Shown: one piece after another, positions 16,542 to 24,697 of the stretch
Position numbering within the stretch: position 1 is the first letter of the stretch
How the letters are laid out: every line of letters starts with the position of its first letter
Assembly: GCF_021213805.1 (NCBI RefSeq)
Contig: NZ_JAJQJI010000001.1
Coordinates: 565,944-629,943, forward strand
DNA from: Mycobacterium sp. MYCO198283
GTDB lineage: Bacteria > Actinomycetota > Actinomycetes > Mycobacteriales > Mycobacteriaceae
DNA: 64,000 nt
Direction: 5' to 3'
Program-made: the position numbers and the translations under genes
The notes under the pieces: model-generated
What the model saw: only the letters and a program-made list of their open reading frames with translations
Told to the model about the DNA's origin: nothing
The model's database searches: none

Positions 16542-17450
16542 CTACGCAACGCCCCGCCAAGGATCGAGCCGGTTGATCGCCTCTCGTCGGCGCTCGTCCG
16601 AGACCTTCGTATAGATCTGCGTAGTCGCGACGGAGGCGTGTCGCAGCAGCATCTGCACGGTGCGCAGGTCGGCGCCGTCATCGAGGAGTGTGGTGCCGTA
16701 CCAGTGCCTCAGGCTGTGCGGAGTACCGCGGACGTCCGCGCGGCGCATGGCCTGGCCGATGATGTCGGAGACGCTCTTGCTGCGGACGTGGTCGCCGGGC
16801 CGGCGCGCGTTGGCCGGGAACCACCAGCCGCGCCGCGCCATAGTCGGCACGGTCTCTGCGATGAGGGGGTGCATCGGCACCCAAGCTCGTTTGCCGTTCT
16901 TCCCGTCGACGTGAATGCGCGCAGCACTGGCGTCGATGTCCTCACCGCGCACCTTCGCGATCTCCGACACCCTCATACCGGCCAGGGATGCGAGGAGGAT
17001 CATTACGCGCGTCCGGTGATGCATTCGCGTCGTGAGCAGACGAATGAATTCGTCATCAGGTACCGGGCGCGGCACTCTTTCCGGATAGCGCGGCGCGCCG
17101 ACCTTCACCATCGGATTGTCCTGACGGTAATCCATCAGGCAAAGCCAGTTGAACCACGCGCGAAGGTAGCTGTGATAGGTCGCCGCCGTCGACGCGGACC
17201 ACTCGGTGTGAGTGCCTAACCACCTGACAACGTCGATAGGACGTGCGGTTTGGAGGCTGTATCCGCCTGCAGCTATCTCGTCGGAGAATTGCGCTAGAAC
17301 TCGCACCCGTTCGTTGACAGTTACTTCTGAACGGCGCGCAGCTAACTGCCACAGCATCCATTCCTCTAACAGTGGGTCGCTCGTTATCGCCCCCATGGCC
17401 CCCCTCGGTCCGTTCACGGTGACGTGAGGGTTAATTCGTACCACGCGCAT
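16542..17450 (-). CDS. int: Tyrosine integrase
   Basis: A 302-residue tyrosine recombinase that integrates and, with an excisionase, excises the prophage. Residues 25-110 form the core-binding helical domain. The catalytic set is complete: R160 (GMRVSEI), K187, H245 and R248 (HSLRHW), H271 (LLRHAS) and the nucleophile Y280 (TQIYTKV). I chose ATG 17450, since further upstream the frame reads through the tRNA-derived attachment site. The gene lies about 50 bases from attR and is read away from it. Leftward genes follow after 66 bases. Confidence 0.93.
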   Translation of the reverse strand: MRVVRINPHVTVNGPRGAMGAITSDPLLEEWMLWQLAARRSEVTVNERVRVLAQFSDEIAAGGYSLQTARPIDVVRWLGTHTEWSASTAATYHSYLRAWFNWLCLMDYRQDNPMVKVGAPRYPERVPRPVPDDEFIRLLTTRMHHRTRVMILLASLAGMRVSEIAKVRGEDIDASAARIHVDGKNGKRAWVPMHPLIAETVPTMARRGWWFPANARRPGDHVRSKSVSDIIGQAMRRADVRGTPHSLRHWYGTTLLDDGADLRTVQMLLRHASVATTQIYTKVSDERRREAINRLDPWRGVA

Positions 17451-17503
17451 CTGACAGCGACTCTCACCAGTATTTTTCCGCAACTTAGGCGGCGTTCTTC
17501 GCT

Positions 17504-17548
17504 CTTCTAATCCGCAGGTCCCAGGTTCGAGCCCTGGTGGGGGCACCA
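17504..17548 (+). other. attR: 3' half of tRNA-Arg(UCU)
   Basis: The bases form the 3' part of a tRNA: anticodon loop CTTCTAA (17504-17510, anticodon UCU at 17506-17508), TCCGC stem strand, variable loop, T arm (CCAGG, loop TTCGAGC, CCTGG), acceptor strand TGGGGGC, A and CCA ending at 17548. The bases before 17504 (TCGCT) cannot pair with TCCGC, so the 5' half is missing. This is what integration into a tRNA 3' end leaves on the far side. The whole tRNA should be restored at attL, left of the window. Exact core limits need attL. Confidence 0.85.
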
Positions 17549-17603
17549 AACGGCGGACGCAGGTCAGCGGCGGTGTCATCGCCTCTCCGCCCACAACGGC
17601 AGG

Positions 17604-18359
17604 TCAGCGCCGCGACAGCACCAGCAGCTCACCGGTCACCTCCTGATCGCGCAGCAGCCGGCCCATGCGCGCGGACTGCTCCTCGGCAACCTGCCACACC
17701 TCCTCGTGGCCGTGCCGCTGGGCGAGCAGGTCCTCAACCGCCTGCACACGCTGCTGCCACTCGTCCGGAGCGGACGGCAGCTCGGCGGTGCCCGACCAGC
17801 TGTCGATCCGCAGCGACGCGTCGCTGATCAGCTGCTTGAGCGACGCGACGGTCGGGAATTTGTTGCCTTCGGGCTGGCCGTCGGGATCCGAGCTGGTGGC
17901 GACGAACACCAGCAGCCCGATGCGCCCACCGGGCCGCACGACCCGTCGCAGCTCGGTCAGCAGTTCGAGCTGGGCGGTCATCGTGCACATCACGCCCAGC
18001 GACCAGCCGGCGTCAACGCTCGCGTCGGCGATCGGCAGCGCGTCCGCCGAACCTTGCACGACGGGGTAGCCGAACAGCGTCCGCGCCGCTCGGCAGGCGC
18101 CGGCCTCCGGCTCGACCAGCACCGGACGCACAGATCGGCGGTGAGCCGCGTAGGCGGCGGGTCCGCCCACCCCGGCGCCGCAGTCGAGCAGCGTGGCACC
18201 GTCGGCCAGCTCGAGCCCGTCGATGAGCCACTCGAGCGCGGCCGGGCTGCCGCTCCCCCGGCAGCCTGCGGGAATGTAGTGCTCGGGGCCGAGGGCGCGA
18301 GCAGCCTCGGCGGTCCATTCGGCCACGGTGTCGAACTCCGCCGACATGGGATCGGTCAC
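17604..18359 (-). CDS. Class I SAM-dependent methyltransferase, 251 aa
   Basis: A leftward 251-residue methyltransferase. The AdoMet-binding motif I is LLDCGAGVGGPAAYAA, and the post-motif region ADALPIADASVDAGWSLGVM is of the ubiquinone/Methyltransf_11 type. The substrate is unknown. GTG 18359 overlaps the stop of the MTHFR-like gene, so the pair is co-translated and may serve a common C1 reaction; ATG 18347 is the alternative start. It is the first host gene after the prophage junction. Confidence 0.8.
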   Translation of the reverse strand: MTDPMSAEFDTVAEWTAEAARALGPEHYIPAGCRGSGSPAALEWLIDGLELADGATLLDCGAGVGGPAAYAAHRRSVRPVLVEPEAGACRAARTLFGYPVVQGSADALPIADASVDAGWSLGVMCTMTAQLELLTELRRVVRPGGRIGLLVFVATSSDPDGQPEGNKFPTVASLKQLISDASLRIDSWSGTAELPSAPDEWQQRVQAVEDLLAQRHGHEEVWQVAEEQSARMGRLLRDQEVTGELLVLSRR

Positions 18360-19348
18360 GACGCGAACTCCGCGCGGATCCGTCGGCCGACCTCGGCCTT
18401 GATCTCCGATCCCACACCGGTGCCGCTCGCGGACGCCGACCCGGAGAGGTTGACGCCCTCGATGCCGTCGATCGCGAGCAGCGCGCGGGCCTCGGCAACC
18501 GCGGCCTCGATGCCGGCTTCCACGGGGTCGGGCGCCGCGAGCACCGACGCGACGACGTTCTCGTCGAGCGCCAGCCCCGGTAGGCCCTGCAGCACCGCGG
18601 CCGACACCAGGTCGGTGAACACGGCGACCGCGCCGACCACCGGCATCGTCAGCCCCGCCGCACGGGCGGCGGCCATGAACTCCGCCACCGTGGCCGGCGA
18701 CGTCACGTGATTGAGCACCGCCAGCCGCGCTCCGGCGCGCTGCTTCTCGACCAGCCGCGCCGGCCGGGCGTGCACGGGCGGCGCGGTGGGCGTTTCGGGC
18801 ACCGCGGCCACCATGCCGAGCGACGCGGCCAGCGCGACGAGCCGCGGCCCGTCCAGGTCGAAGGTCTGCGTCACGTCGGGCCGCACGTCGTAGGCGCGGC
18901 CGTCGCCGGTCACGCAGAACACCGTCTCGACGCCGATGAGCTGCAGGCCGCGCAGATCCTGCTCCAAGATGATGCGGTTGCGGTCCCGGCACGTCAGCGT
19001 GATCCACGGCCGCACCCCGCTGTCCAGCAGCAGCCGGCCCATCAGCGCGGGCGGGAAGTCGGGCCGGTTCTGGTGTTCGCCGACGAGCACGGCGTCGCAC
19101 GCATCGCGCAGCGTCTCGGCGGTCGCGGCGACGTCGGCCGGGTCGAACGGCGCGCAGCTGAAGTCGGTGAGGATGAGCGGTGCGACGGCCGCGGCACCGG
19201 CCGCGGGCGGCCCGGACCACGGCACGACGTCGGGAAAGGCGCAGGGCCCGGCCCGCATCTCGCACTGGCCGTCGGGCCGCACGCCGCCGCAGGGGCCGAA
19301 CTCCATCCGCTTCGGGCACGCCTCGCGCTCGTCGACACCAGCCGTCAC
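18356..19348 (-). CDS. Methylenetetrahydrofolate reductase-like protein
   Basis: A 330-residue leftward protein. The N-terminal 35 residues (CPKRMEFGPCGGVRPDGQCE) match the Cys-rich MTHFR_C motif found with some bacterial and archaeal methylenetetrahydrofolate reductase-like proteins. The rest is a TIM-barrel flavoprotein similar to MetF (LTCRDRNRIILEQDLRGLQL, FCVTGDG). It may reduce methylene-THF or handle a related C1 carrier. It differs from classical MetF in length and in carrying the Cys motif at the N-terminus. The stop overlaps the downstream methyltransferase start. Confidence 0.8.
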   Translation of the reverse strand: MTAGVDEREACPKRMEFGPCGGVRPDGQCEMRAGPCAFPDVVPWSGPPAAGAAAVAPLILTDFSCAPFDPADVAATAETLRDACDAVLVGEHQNRPDFPPALMGRLLLDSGVRPWITLTCRDRNRIILEQDLRGLQLIGVETVFCVTGDGRAYDVRPDVTQTFDLDGPRLVALAASLGMVAAVPETPTAPPVHARPARLVEKQRAGARLAVLNHVTSPATVAEFMAAARAAGLTMPVVGAVAVFTDLVSAAVLQGLPGLALDENVVASVLAAPDPVEAGIEAAVAEARALLAIDGIEGVNLSGSASASGTGVGSEIKAEVGRRIRAEFAS

Positions 19349-19387
19349 GAGCGGTCAGATACCCGGCGGTCACCGGCCGCAACCCGC

Positions 19388-20494
19388 TCAGCGCTGACCG
19401 TCGTCACCCGGCTCCTTGATGTCGGGCATCTTGCTCAGCGGCGCACCCGAGGTCGTGTCGACGGTGCTGGTGCTGCGGGGCGACGTGCCGGCGGGCGGAT
19501 CCGAGGACGACGAGGTGCTGGTGACCAGGACGACGACCACCGCGATGAACAAGGCGGTGAGGGCGACGGCCACCGTGGCGAGCAGGCCGGTGCGACGGCG
19601 CGGTGGCGGGACGAAGTACGGGACGAAGCCGGGTGGCGGCGCCGCAACGGCGGGCGGGGTGACCGGCGGGGGTGGCCCGGCGACGGGTGCGGCCAGCGCG
19701 GCACGCATCTGCGCCGCGGTCGCGAAGCGGTGGCGGACGTCCGGGGCGGTCGCCCGGTCGATCACCGCGACGAGGGCCGGGTCGACGTCGGGACGCAGCG
19801 CGGCCAGCGGTGGCGGTCGCTCGTCGCAGATCGCGCGGGCCAGCACGACCAGGTTGTCCTGCGGGAACATCCGCCGCCCGGTCAGCGCCTCGTAGCCGAC
19901 GACGCCGAGGGAGTAGACGTCGTCGGCCGGCGTCGCGGGCAGCCCCTTGAGCCGCTCGGGGCTGAGGTAGGCGCCGGTGCCCATCACCTGGCCGGTCATC
20001 GTGTGGCTGACCTCGTCGAGCTTGGCGACGCCGAAGTCGGCGATCTTGGCCTGCCCGGTCGCGGCGAACAGGATGTTGGCCGGTTTGATGTCGCGGTGCA
20101 GGATGCCGGCGGCGTGCGCGGCCTCCAGGCCCGTCAGCACGTCTTGCAGCACGGCCCGCACCCGATCCGGGGCCAGCGGTCCGCGCGCGATCTCGTCAGC
20201 AAGCGTGACGCCGGGCAGCCGCTCCATCACGATGAACGGCGCGCCGAACTGCTCACCGATGTCGTGGATGGCGACGATGTTCGGGTGGTTCAGGCCGGCG
20301 ACGGCCCGCGCCTCGGCCTCGAAGCGCATCCGGTTCTCCGGATTGCCGGCAAATTGCGGATACATCAGCTTGACGGCGACCGGCCGGCCGAGCCGGATGT
20401 CCCAGCCGTCCCGCACCTCGGCCATGCCGCCACGGCCGAGCACTCCTCGGAGCTCGTAGCGACCGCCGAGCAGTTCGGGCGCCGTCATCGCCAC
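19388..20494 (-). CDS. Membrane Ser/Thr protein kinase (Hanks type)
   Basis: A 368-residue kinase. Residues 12-265 are the catalytic domain: Gly loop LGRGGMAEV (19-27), Lys42 in VAVKL, HRDIKPAN (133-140), DFG (153-155) and an activation-segment end of SPE instead of APE (178-180). A Pro-rich juxtamembrane linker, one membrane helix (about 300-322) and a short Ser/Thr-rich outer tail follow. This is the PknB-like architecture without PASTA repeats, so it likely senses through the short external tail or by partners. Substrates are unknown. The start is ATG 20494 or, two codons later, 20488. Confidence 0.9.
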   Translation of the reverse strand: MAMTAPELLGGRYELRGVLGRGGMAEVRDGWDIRLGRPVAVKLMYPQFAGNPENRMRFEAEARAVAGLNHPNIVAIHDIGEQFGAPFIVMERLPGVTLADEIARGPLAPDRVRAVLQDVLTGLEAAHAAGILHRDIKPANILFAATGQAKIADFGVAKLDEVSHTMTGQVMGTGAYLSPERLKGLPATPADDVYSLGVVGYEALTGRRMFPQDNLVVLARAICDERPPPLAALRPDVDPALVAVIDRATAPDVRHRFATAAQMRAALAAPVAGPPPPVTPPAVAAPPPGFVPYFVPPPRRRTGLLATVAVALTALFIAVVVVLVTSTSSSSDPPAGTSPRSTSTVDTTSGAPLSKMPDIKEPGDDGQR

Positions 20495-20531
20495 AACCGT
20501 AGTCGACAGCCGCCGATCCGCCGGGCGGCGC

Positions 20532-21530
20532 TCAGACCTTCGGGGAGTAGTGGTGTGGGCTGTCGCGGTACTGCACCGGCGGCAGGTTGCGTCGCGGGGT
20601 GTGGACCAACGGCGCGTCGGCGGGGATTCGCCCCGCGGCCTTGTCCCAGGCGGCGCGGGCGCGCGGGTGGTAGCGCCGGCGGAACGGCACCAGCTTCCAC
20701 ACCAGCGCGACCAGCCGGCCGAACAGCCGATGCAGCCGTTCGTCGCGACGAGACCAGCTGTAGCCCATCAGTTCTCGCACCGGCGGGTCATACAGCCCCA
20801 CGGTCACCCAGACCGCGAAGGGGCCGAGCACCCGCAGCTGCGCCCGCCACAGCGCATCCGGAAGCCAGTGCAGCGACGGCGGTTTCGGCATGGTGGCGAG
20901 GTTGAGCACCTCGCGGGCGGCCCAGGTGTTCTCCAGCACGTTGCGGCACATGTGGTCCCAGTACTCGCAGAACTCCTCCCAGCTCTTCGGCACCGGCCGC
21001 ATGCTCATGCCGTACATGCGGTACCAGGTGATGTGCTCGTCGAACAGCTGGCGTTTCTGCGCTTCGGTGAGGCGAGAGCCGAAGCGCTCGGCGGTCAGGA
21101 TGGTGCCCATGAAGAACGTCGCGTGCGCCCAGTAGAAGACGTCGGGGTTGAGCGCGCTGTAGCGGCGGCCGCGGTCGTCGACCCCCTTGATGCCGATGTG
21201 GTAGTCGCGCACCTCGGCGCCGGTCTGTGGGGCGCGGTCGCCGTCGAACACCACGCCGCCGATCGGGTACAGCGAGCGCAGCAGCCGCGGGATGCGCTCC
21301 ATGAAGAAGATCGAGTGCTGCTCGACGGCCGCGCCGAGCTGCGGATGCATGTTCTGCATCGACCCGGCCCACGGGCCCTGCAGCAGCCCGCGCCAGTCGC
21401 CGAAGAGCTTCCAGGTCAGCGAATCGGGCCCGAGCGGGTCGGGCGGGGCGTCGTAGCCGCCGGACACCGGGCAGCCGCCGGCGGGCTTGTCGGTGCCGAC
21501 CGACCTGGCTTCGGTCGTATCTTGAGTCAT
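20532..21530 (-). CDS. MpaB/DUF2236 oxygenase family protein
   Basis: A 332-residue protein of the oxygenase MpaB/latex-clearing-protein family (DUF2236), equivalent in position to M. tuberculosis Rv0826. Family members bind b-type heme; the conserved His/Arg core includes YWAHATFF and TAERFG. An N-terminal region with CPVSGGYDAPP precedes the domain. There is no signal peptide. It is divergent from a TetR gene with a palindrome between them, which suggests local repression and ligand induction. The substrate is unknown, perhaps a lipid or isoprenoid. Confidence 0.85.
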   Translation of the reverse strand: MTQDTTEARSVGTDKPAGGCPVSGGYDAPPDPLGPDSLTWKLFGDWRGLLQGPWAGSMQNMHPQLGAAVEQHSIFFMERIPRLLRSLYPIGGVVFDGDRAPQTGAEVRDYHIGIKGVDDRGRRYSALNPDVFYWAHATFFMGTILTAERFGSRLTEAQKRQLFDEHITWYRMYGMSMRPVPKSWEEFCEYWDHMCRNVLENTWAAREVLNLATMPKPPSLHWLPDALWRAQLRVLGPFAVWVTVGLYDPPVRELMGYSWSRRDERLHRLFGRLVALVWKLVPFRRRYHPRARAAWDKAAGRIPADAPLVHTPRRNLPPVQYRDSPHHYSPKV

Positions 21531-21572
21531 TGGCGAGGGATCCCATCGCGAGCACAGATTGACTACATGCGT

Positions 21573-21585
21573 TGTCAGTATGACA
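21573..21585. promoter_or_regulatory. Candidate TetR operator TGTCA-GTA-TGACA
   Basis: A perfect inverted repeat with 5-bp arms and a 3-bp centre lies between the divergent MpaB and TetR genes, 15 bases before the chosen tetR start. The place and symmetry are those of TetR-family autoregulatory sites. Confidence 0.5.
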
Positions 21586-21599
21586 GACGAGGAGCGTCG

Positions 21600-22196
21600 G
21601 TGTCTTCGGGTGAACGACGCGGCCGCTGGGCCGGCGTCCCGCTGGCGGATCGGCAGGCGCTGCGCCGCGACGGGCTGATCGACGCCGGCGTGCGCCTGCT
21701 CGGCGGGTCGGGCGGCCCGGCGCTCACCGTGCGCGCGGTGTGCCGAGCGGCCGGCCTCACCGAGCGCTACTTCTACGAGAGCTTCACCGACCGCGACGAG
21801 TTCGTCCGCGCGGTGTACGACGCCGTCTGCAACCGCGCAATGGAAACGCTGGCGGAGGCGACCACGCCGCGCGACGCGGTCGAACGCTTCGTCGCGCTGA
21901 TGGTCGATGATCCCGAACGCGGCCGGGTACTGCTGCTGGCGCCGGAGGCGGAGCCGGAGTTGGCCAAGTCCGGTGCGGAGTGGATGCCCAGCTTCATCGC
22001 CCTGCTACAGCGAAAGCTGACCGCCATCGCGGACCCGGCCATCCAGGAGATGGTGGCGACCGGGCTGATCGGCGCCCTCACGGCGCTGTTCACCGCCTAC
22101 CTCGACGGTCGGCTGACAGCCACCCGCACCCAGTTCGTCTACTACTGCGTCGACATGCTGCTCCGGCGGGTATCCGAGTACTCGACGCCGCGGTAA
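21600..22196 (+). CDS. TetR-family transcriptional regulator, 198 aa
   Basis: A 198-residue regulator, positional equivalent of Rv0825c. The N-terminal DNA-binding domain includes LTVRAVCRAAGLTERYFYES, a typical TetR helix-turn-helix, at about 40-62. The rest is an all-helical ligand domain. GTG 21600 is preferred because GAGGAG lies 5 bases before it; an ATG at 21567 would add 11 residues but would run over the palindrome at 21573-21585. It probably represses itself and the divergent oxygenase gene. Confidence 0.85.
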   Translation: MSSGERRGRWAGVPLADRQALRRDGLIDAGVRLLGGSGGPALTVRAVCRAAGLTERYFYESFTDRDEFVRAVYDAVCNRAMETLAEATTPRDAVERFVALMVDDPERGRVLLLAPEAEPELAKSGAEWMPSFIALLQRKLTAIADPAIQEMVATGLIGALTALFTAYLDGRLTATRTQFVYYCVDMLLRRVSEYSTPR

Positions 22197-22231
22197 CCGC
22201 TGCCACAGTGGGGCGTGGCGGCTTGAATGTC

Positions 22232-22277
22232 ACCGCGGTACACAGATACATTGAGTGCTACCGCGGGGCACACATAC
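22232..22277. promoter_or_regulatory. Direct repeats upstream of desA1
   Basis: Two 18-bp direct repeats, ACCGCGGTACACAGATAC (22232-22249) and ACCGCGGGGCACACATAC (22260-22277), start 28 bp apart and differ at three positions. They lie 30-75 bases before the desA1 start, where a promoter is expected. They may be sites for a regulator of fatty acid desaturation. Confidence 0.4.
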
Positions 22278-22306
22278 CTCGCGCAGTGAACGATTGAGGA
22301 GGGGCC

Positions 22307-23302
22307 ATGGCGGAGCTGACCGAACTCCAGCTGCTTCACGAGCTCGAACCGGTGGTCGAGGCGAACCTCAACCGGCACCTGCGGATGCGCAAGGACTGGA
22401 ACCCGCACGACTACATCCCGTGGTCGGACGGCAAGAACTACTACGCCCTCGGCGGCCAGGACTGGGATCCAGAACAGTCGAAGCTCTCCGAGGTCGCGCA
22501 GACCGCCATGGTCCAGAACCTCCTCACCGAGGACAACCTGCCCGCCTACCACCGCGAGATCGCGATGAACTTCGGCATGGACGGGCCGTGGGGCCAGTGG
22601 GTCAACCGCTGGACCGCCGAGGAGAACCGGCACGGCATCGCCCTGCGCGACTACCTCGTCGTCACGCGCGCCGTCGACCCCGTCGAACTCGAAGAGCTGC
22701 GCATGGAGCAGGTCACCCGCGGGTTCTCCCCGGGCCAGAACCAGCAGGGCGACCTCTTCGCGGAGAGCCTGTTCGACTCCGTCATCTACGTGACGTTCCA
22801 GGAGCTGGCCACCCGCGTCTCGCACCGCAACACCGGCAAGGCGTGCAGCGAGCCCATCGCGGACCAACTGCTCGCTCGGGTCTCGGCGGACGAGAACCTG
22901 CACATGATCTTCTACCGCGACGTCAGCGCGGCGGGCCTCGACATCGCCCCGAACCAGGCGATGAAGTCGCTGCACCGCGTGCTGCGCAACTTCAAGATGC
23001 CCGGCTACACGGTGCCGGAGTTCCGCCGCAAGGCCGTCGTCATCGCCGTCGGCGGCGTGTACGACCCGCGCATCCACCTCGAGGACGTCGTGATGCCGGT
23101 GCTGAAGAAGTGGCGCATCTTCGAGCGCGAGGACTTCACCGGCGAGGCCGCCGCCCAGCGCGACGACCTGGGCAAGCTCATCGAGGAGCTGCAGGAGACC
23201 ATCGACAAGTTCGAGGTCGCCAAAGAGCGTCGCCTCGAGCGCGAGCGCAAGATGGCCGAGAAGAAGGCCATGAAGAACCTGTTGGTGTCGTCGTCGGCAT
23301 GA
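22307..23302 (+). CDS. desA1: Acyl-ACP desaturase DesA1
   Basis: A 331-residue soluble di-iron desaturase acting on ACP-bound fatty acids and needed for mycolic acid synthesis. The iron ligands are in EENRHG (105-110), around E153 and E166, and in DENLHM (195-200), as in plant stearoyl-ACP desaturases. The sequence follows remembered M. tuberculosis DesA1 closely (NPHDYIPWSDGKNYYALGGQ). The last 35 residues are a charged helix. GAGGAGG precedes ATG 22307. Dus is coupled by an ATGA overlap. Iron and reductant supply are not encoded nearby. Confidence 0.96.
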   Translation: MAELTELQLLHELEPVVEANLNRHLRMRKDWNPHDYIPWSDGKNYYALGGQDWDPEQSKLSEVAQTAMVQNLLTEDNLPAYHREIAMNFGMDGPWGQWVNRWTAEENRHGIALRDYLVVTRAVDPVELEELRMEQVTRGFSPGQNQQGDLFAESLFDSVIYVTFQELATRVSHRNTGKACSEPIADQLLARVSADENLHMIFYRDVSAAGLDIAPNQAMKSLHRVLRNFKMPGYTVPEFRRKAVVIAVGGVYDPRIHLEDVVMPVLKKWRIFEREDFTGEAAAQRDDLGKLIEELQETIDKFEVAKERRLERERKMAEKKAMKNLLVSSSA

Positions 23303-24507
23303 CGGCCGCCGCTGGGCTGGCTGCGTTCTCTGCCCTCCGCGATTCCCCCCGTCGCTACGCGACCACCCCCGGGGTCGAGATCGGGCCGTTGGCGCTGCGC
23401 AGTCCGGTCGTGCTCGCGCCGATGGCCGGCGTGACCAACGTGGCGTTCCGCATGCTGTGCCGCGAGTTGGAGCTGCAGCGCGCCGGCACCGTCAGCGGGC
23501 TCTACGTGTGCGAGATGGTGACCGCCCGCGCGCTCGTCGAACGCCACCCGGCGACCCTGCACATGACGACGTTCGCGTCGCAGGAGCAGCCGCGGTCGCT
23601 GCAGCTGTACACGGTCGACCCGGACACCACCTTCGCCGCGGCGCGGATGATCGCCACCGAGGGGCTTGCCGACCACATCGACATGAACTTCGGCTGCCCG
23701 GTGCCCAAGGTCACCCGCCGCGGCGGCGGGGCGGCGCTGCCCTACAAGCGGCGGCTGTTCGGGCGCATCGTCGCCGCCGCGGTCCGCGGCGTCGAGGGCA
23801 CGAACATCCCGGTGACGGTGAAGTTCCGCATCGGCATCGACGACGCCCACCACACCCACCTCGACGCCGGCCGCATCGCCGCCGAGGAGGGCGCCGCCGC
23901 GATCGCGCTGCACGCCCGCACCGCGGCTCAGCGCTACTCGGGCACCGCCGATTGGGCGCAGATCGCCGCGCTCAAGCAGCACGTCACCGGCGTGCCGGTG
24001 CTGGGCAACGGCGACATCTTCGACGCCTCCGACGCGCTGGCGATGATGGCGAGCACCGGCTGCGACGGCGTCGTGATCGGCCGCGGCTGCCTCGGCCGGC
24101 CCTGGCTGTTCGCCGAGCTGTCGGCCGCGTTCACCGGCCGCCCGATACCCACGCCGCCCACGCTCGGCGAGGTGGCTCAGATCATGCGGCGCCACGGCGA
24201 ACTCCTCGCCGACCACTTCGGCGAGGACAAGGGCATGCGCGACATGCGCAAGCACATCGCGTGGTACCTGCACGGCTTCCCCGCCGGCGCCGACCTGCGG
24301 CGCGCACTGGCGCTGGTCACGACGCTCGACGAGCTCGACGCGCTGCTGTCGCGGCTCGACGCGGAAGTGCCGTTTCCGCCGGCGGCGACGGGACCCCGCG
24401 GACGGCAGGGCTCGCCGTCGTCGGTCACGCTGCCCGAGGGCTGGCTCGACGATCCCGACGACCTCGCGGTGCCGGCGGCCGCGGACGTCATGCACTCGGG
24501 CGGTTGA
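23299..24507 (+). CDS. dus: tRNA-dihydrouridine synthase
   Basis: A 402-residue flavoprotein that reduces uridines in tRNA D loops, homologue of Rv0823c. It has the FMN TIM barrel with VLAPMAGVTNVAFR at the start, the active Cys in MNFGCPVPKV, VKFRIGID, the ALHARTA region and GNGDI and GRGCLGRPW for phosphate binding. ATG overlaps the desA1 stop. The C-terminus has a short Pro/Gly-rich tail. A 6-bp hairpin (TATCGA/TCGATA, 24520-24538) just after the stop may end the transcript; the remaining 160 bases before the next gene hold only a possible promoter (TAGCAT). Confidence 0.95.
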   Translation: MTAAAGLAAFSALRDSPRRYATTPGVEIGPLALRSPVVLAPMAGVTNVAFRMLCRELELQRAGTVSGLYVCEMVTARALVERHPATLHMTTFASQEQPRSLQLYTVDPDTTFAAARMIATEGLADHIDMNFGCPVPKVTRRGGGAALPYKRRLFGRIVAAAVRGVEGTNIPVTVKFRIGIDDAHHTHLDAGRIAAEEGAAAIALHARTAAQRYSGTADWAQIAALKQHVTGVPVLGNGDIFDASDALAMMASTGCDGVVIGRGCLGRPWLFAELSAAFTGRPIPTPPTLGEVAQIMRRHGELLADHFGEDKGMRDMRKHIAWYLHGFPAGADLRRALALVTTLDELDALLSRLDAEVPFPPAATGPRGRQGSPSSVTLPEGWLDDPDDLAVPAAADVMHSGG

Positions 24508-24697
24508 GCCGAGCCGCCATATCGAGACCCGGTCGATACTTTGGCCGGCTAGTTGTTTCTCAGGAACGCTCAGTAGCATGTGATGCGTTGCATCTCGCTC
24601 CGGTGGCGGATTCCAGGCCGGTGCTGCTAGAGACGAAGGGCACGCGGAAGCCAGCCGCGCCGGTGCACACATTCCCAGCTCGGAGGCAGGTACGGAC

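Larger units (their letters stand above)
1..17548. mobile_element. Prophage of a temperate siphovirus, right-hand part
   Basis: A continuous block of phage genes runs from the left edge to a tRNA-derived attachment site. It contains tail and fibre genes, mycobacteriophage-type LysA and LysB, several holin-like membrane proteins and a tyrosine integrase read leftwards beside the site. Almost all rightward genes overlap or touch the next by a few bases, as in phage late operons. LysB cleaves mycolic acid esters, so the host range is mycobacterial. Head, packaging, replication and most early genes, and attL, must lie left of the window. I see no disrupted structural gene in the visible part; the only decayed element is a small one at 9582-9731. 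Confidence 0.95.

Noticed and set aside
17451..17594. Integrase extended upstream to 17594
   Set aside because: The extra 48 residues (containing PPGLEPGTCGLEE) are a translation of the tRNA arm and chromosomal bases beyond attR. A phage gene cannot depend on them before integration.
24520..24538. Hairpin after dus as a firm terminator
   Set aside because: Only 6 AT-rich base pairs and a poor T tract; kept as a remark in the dus entry.
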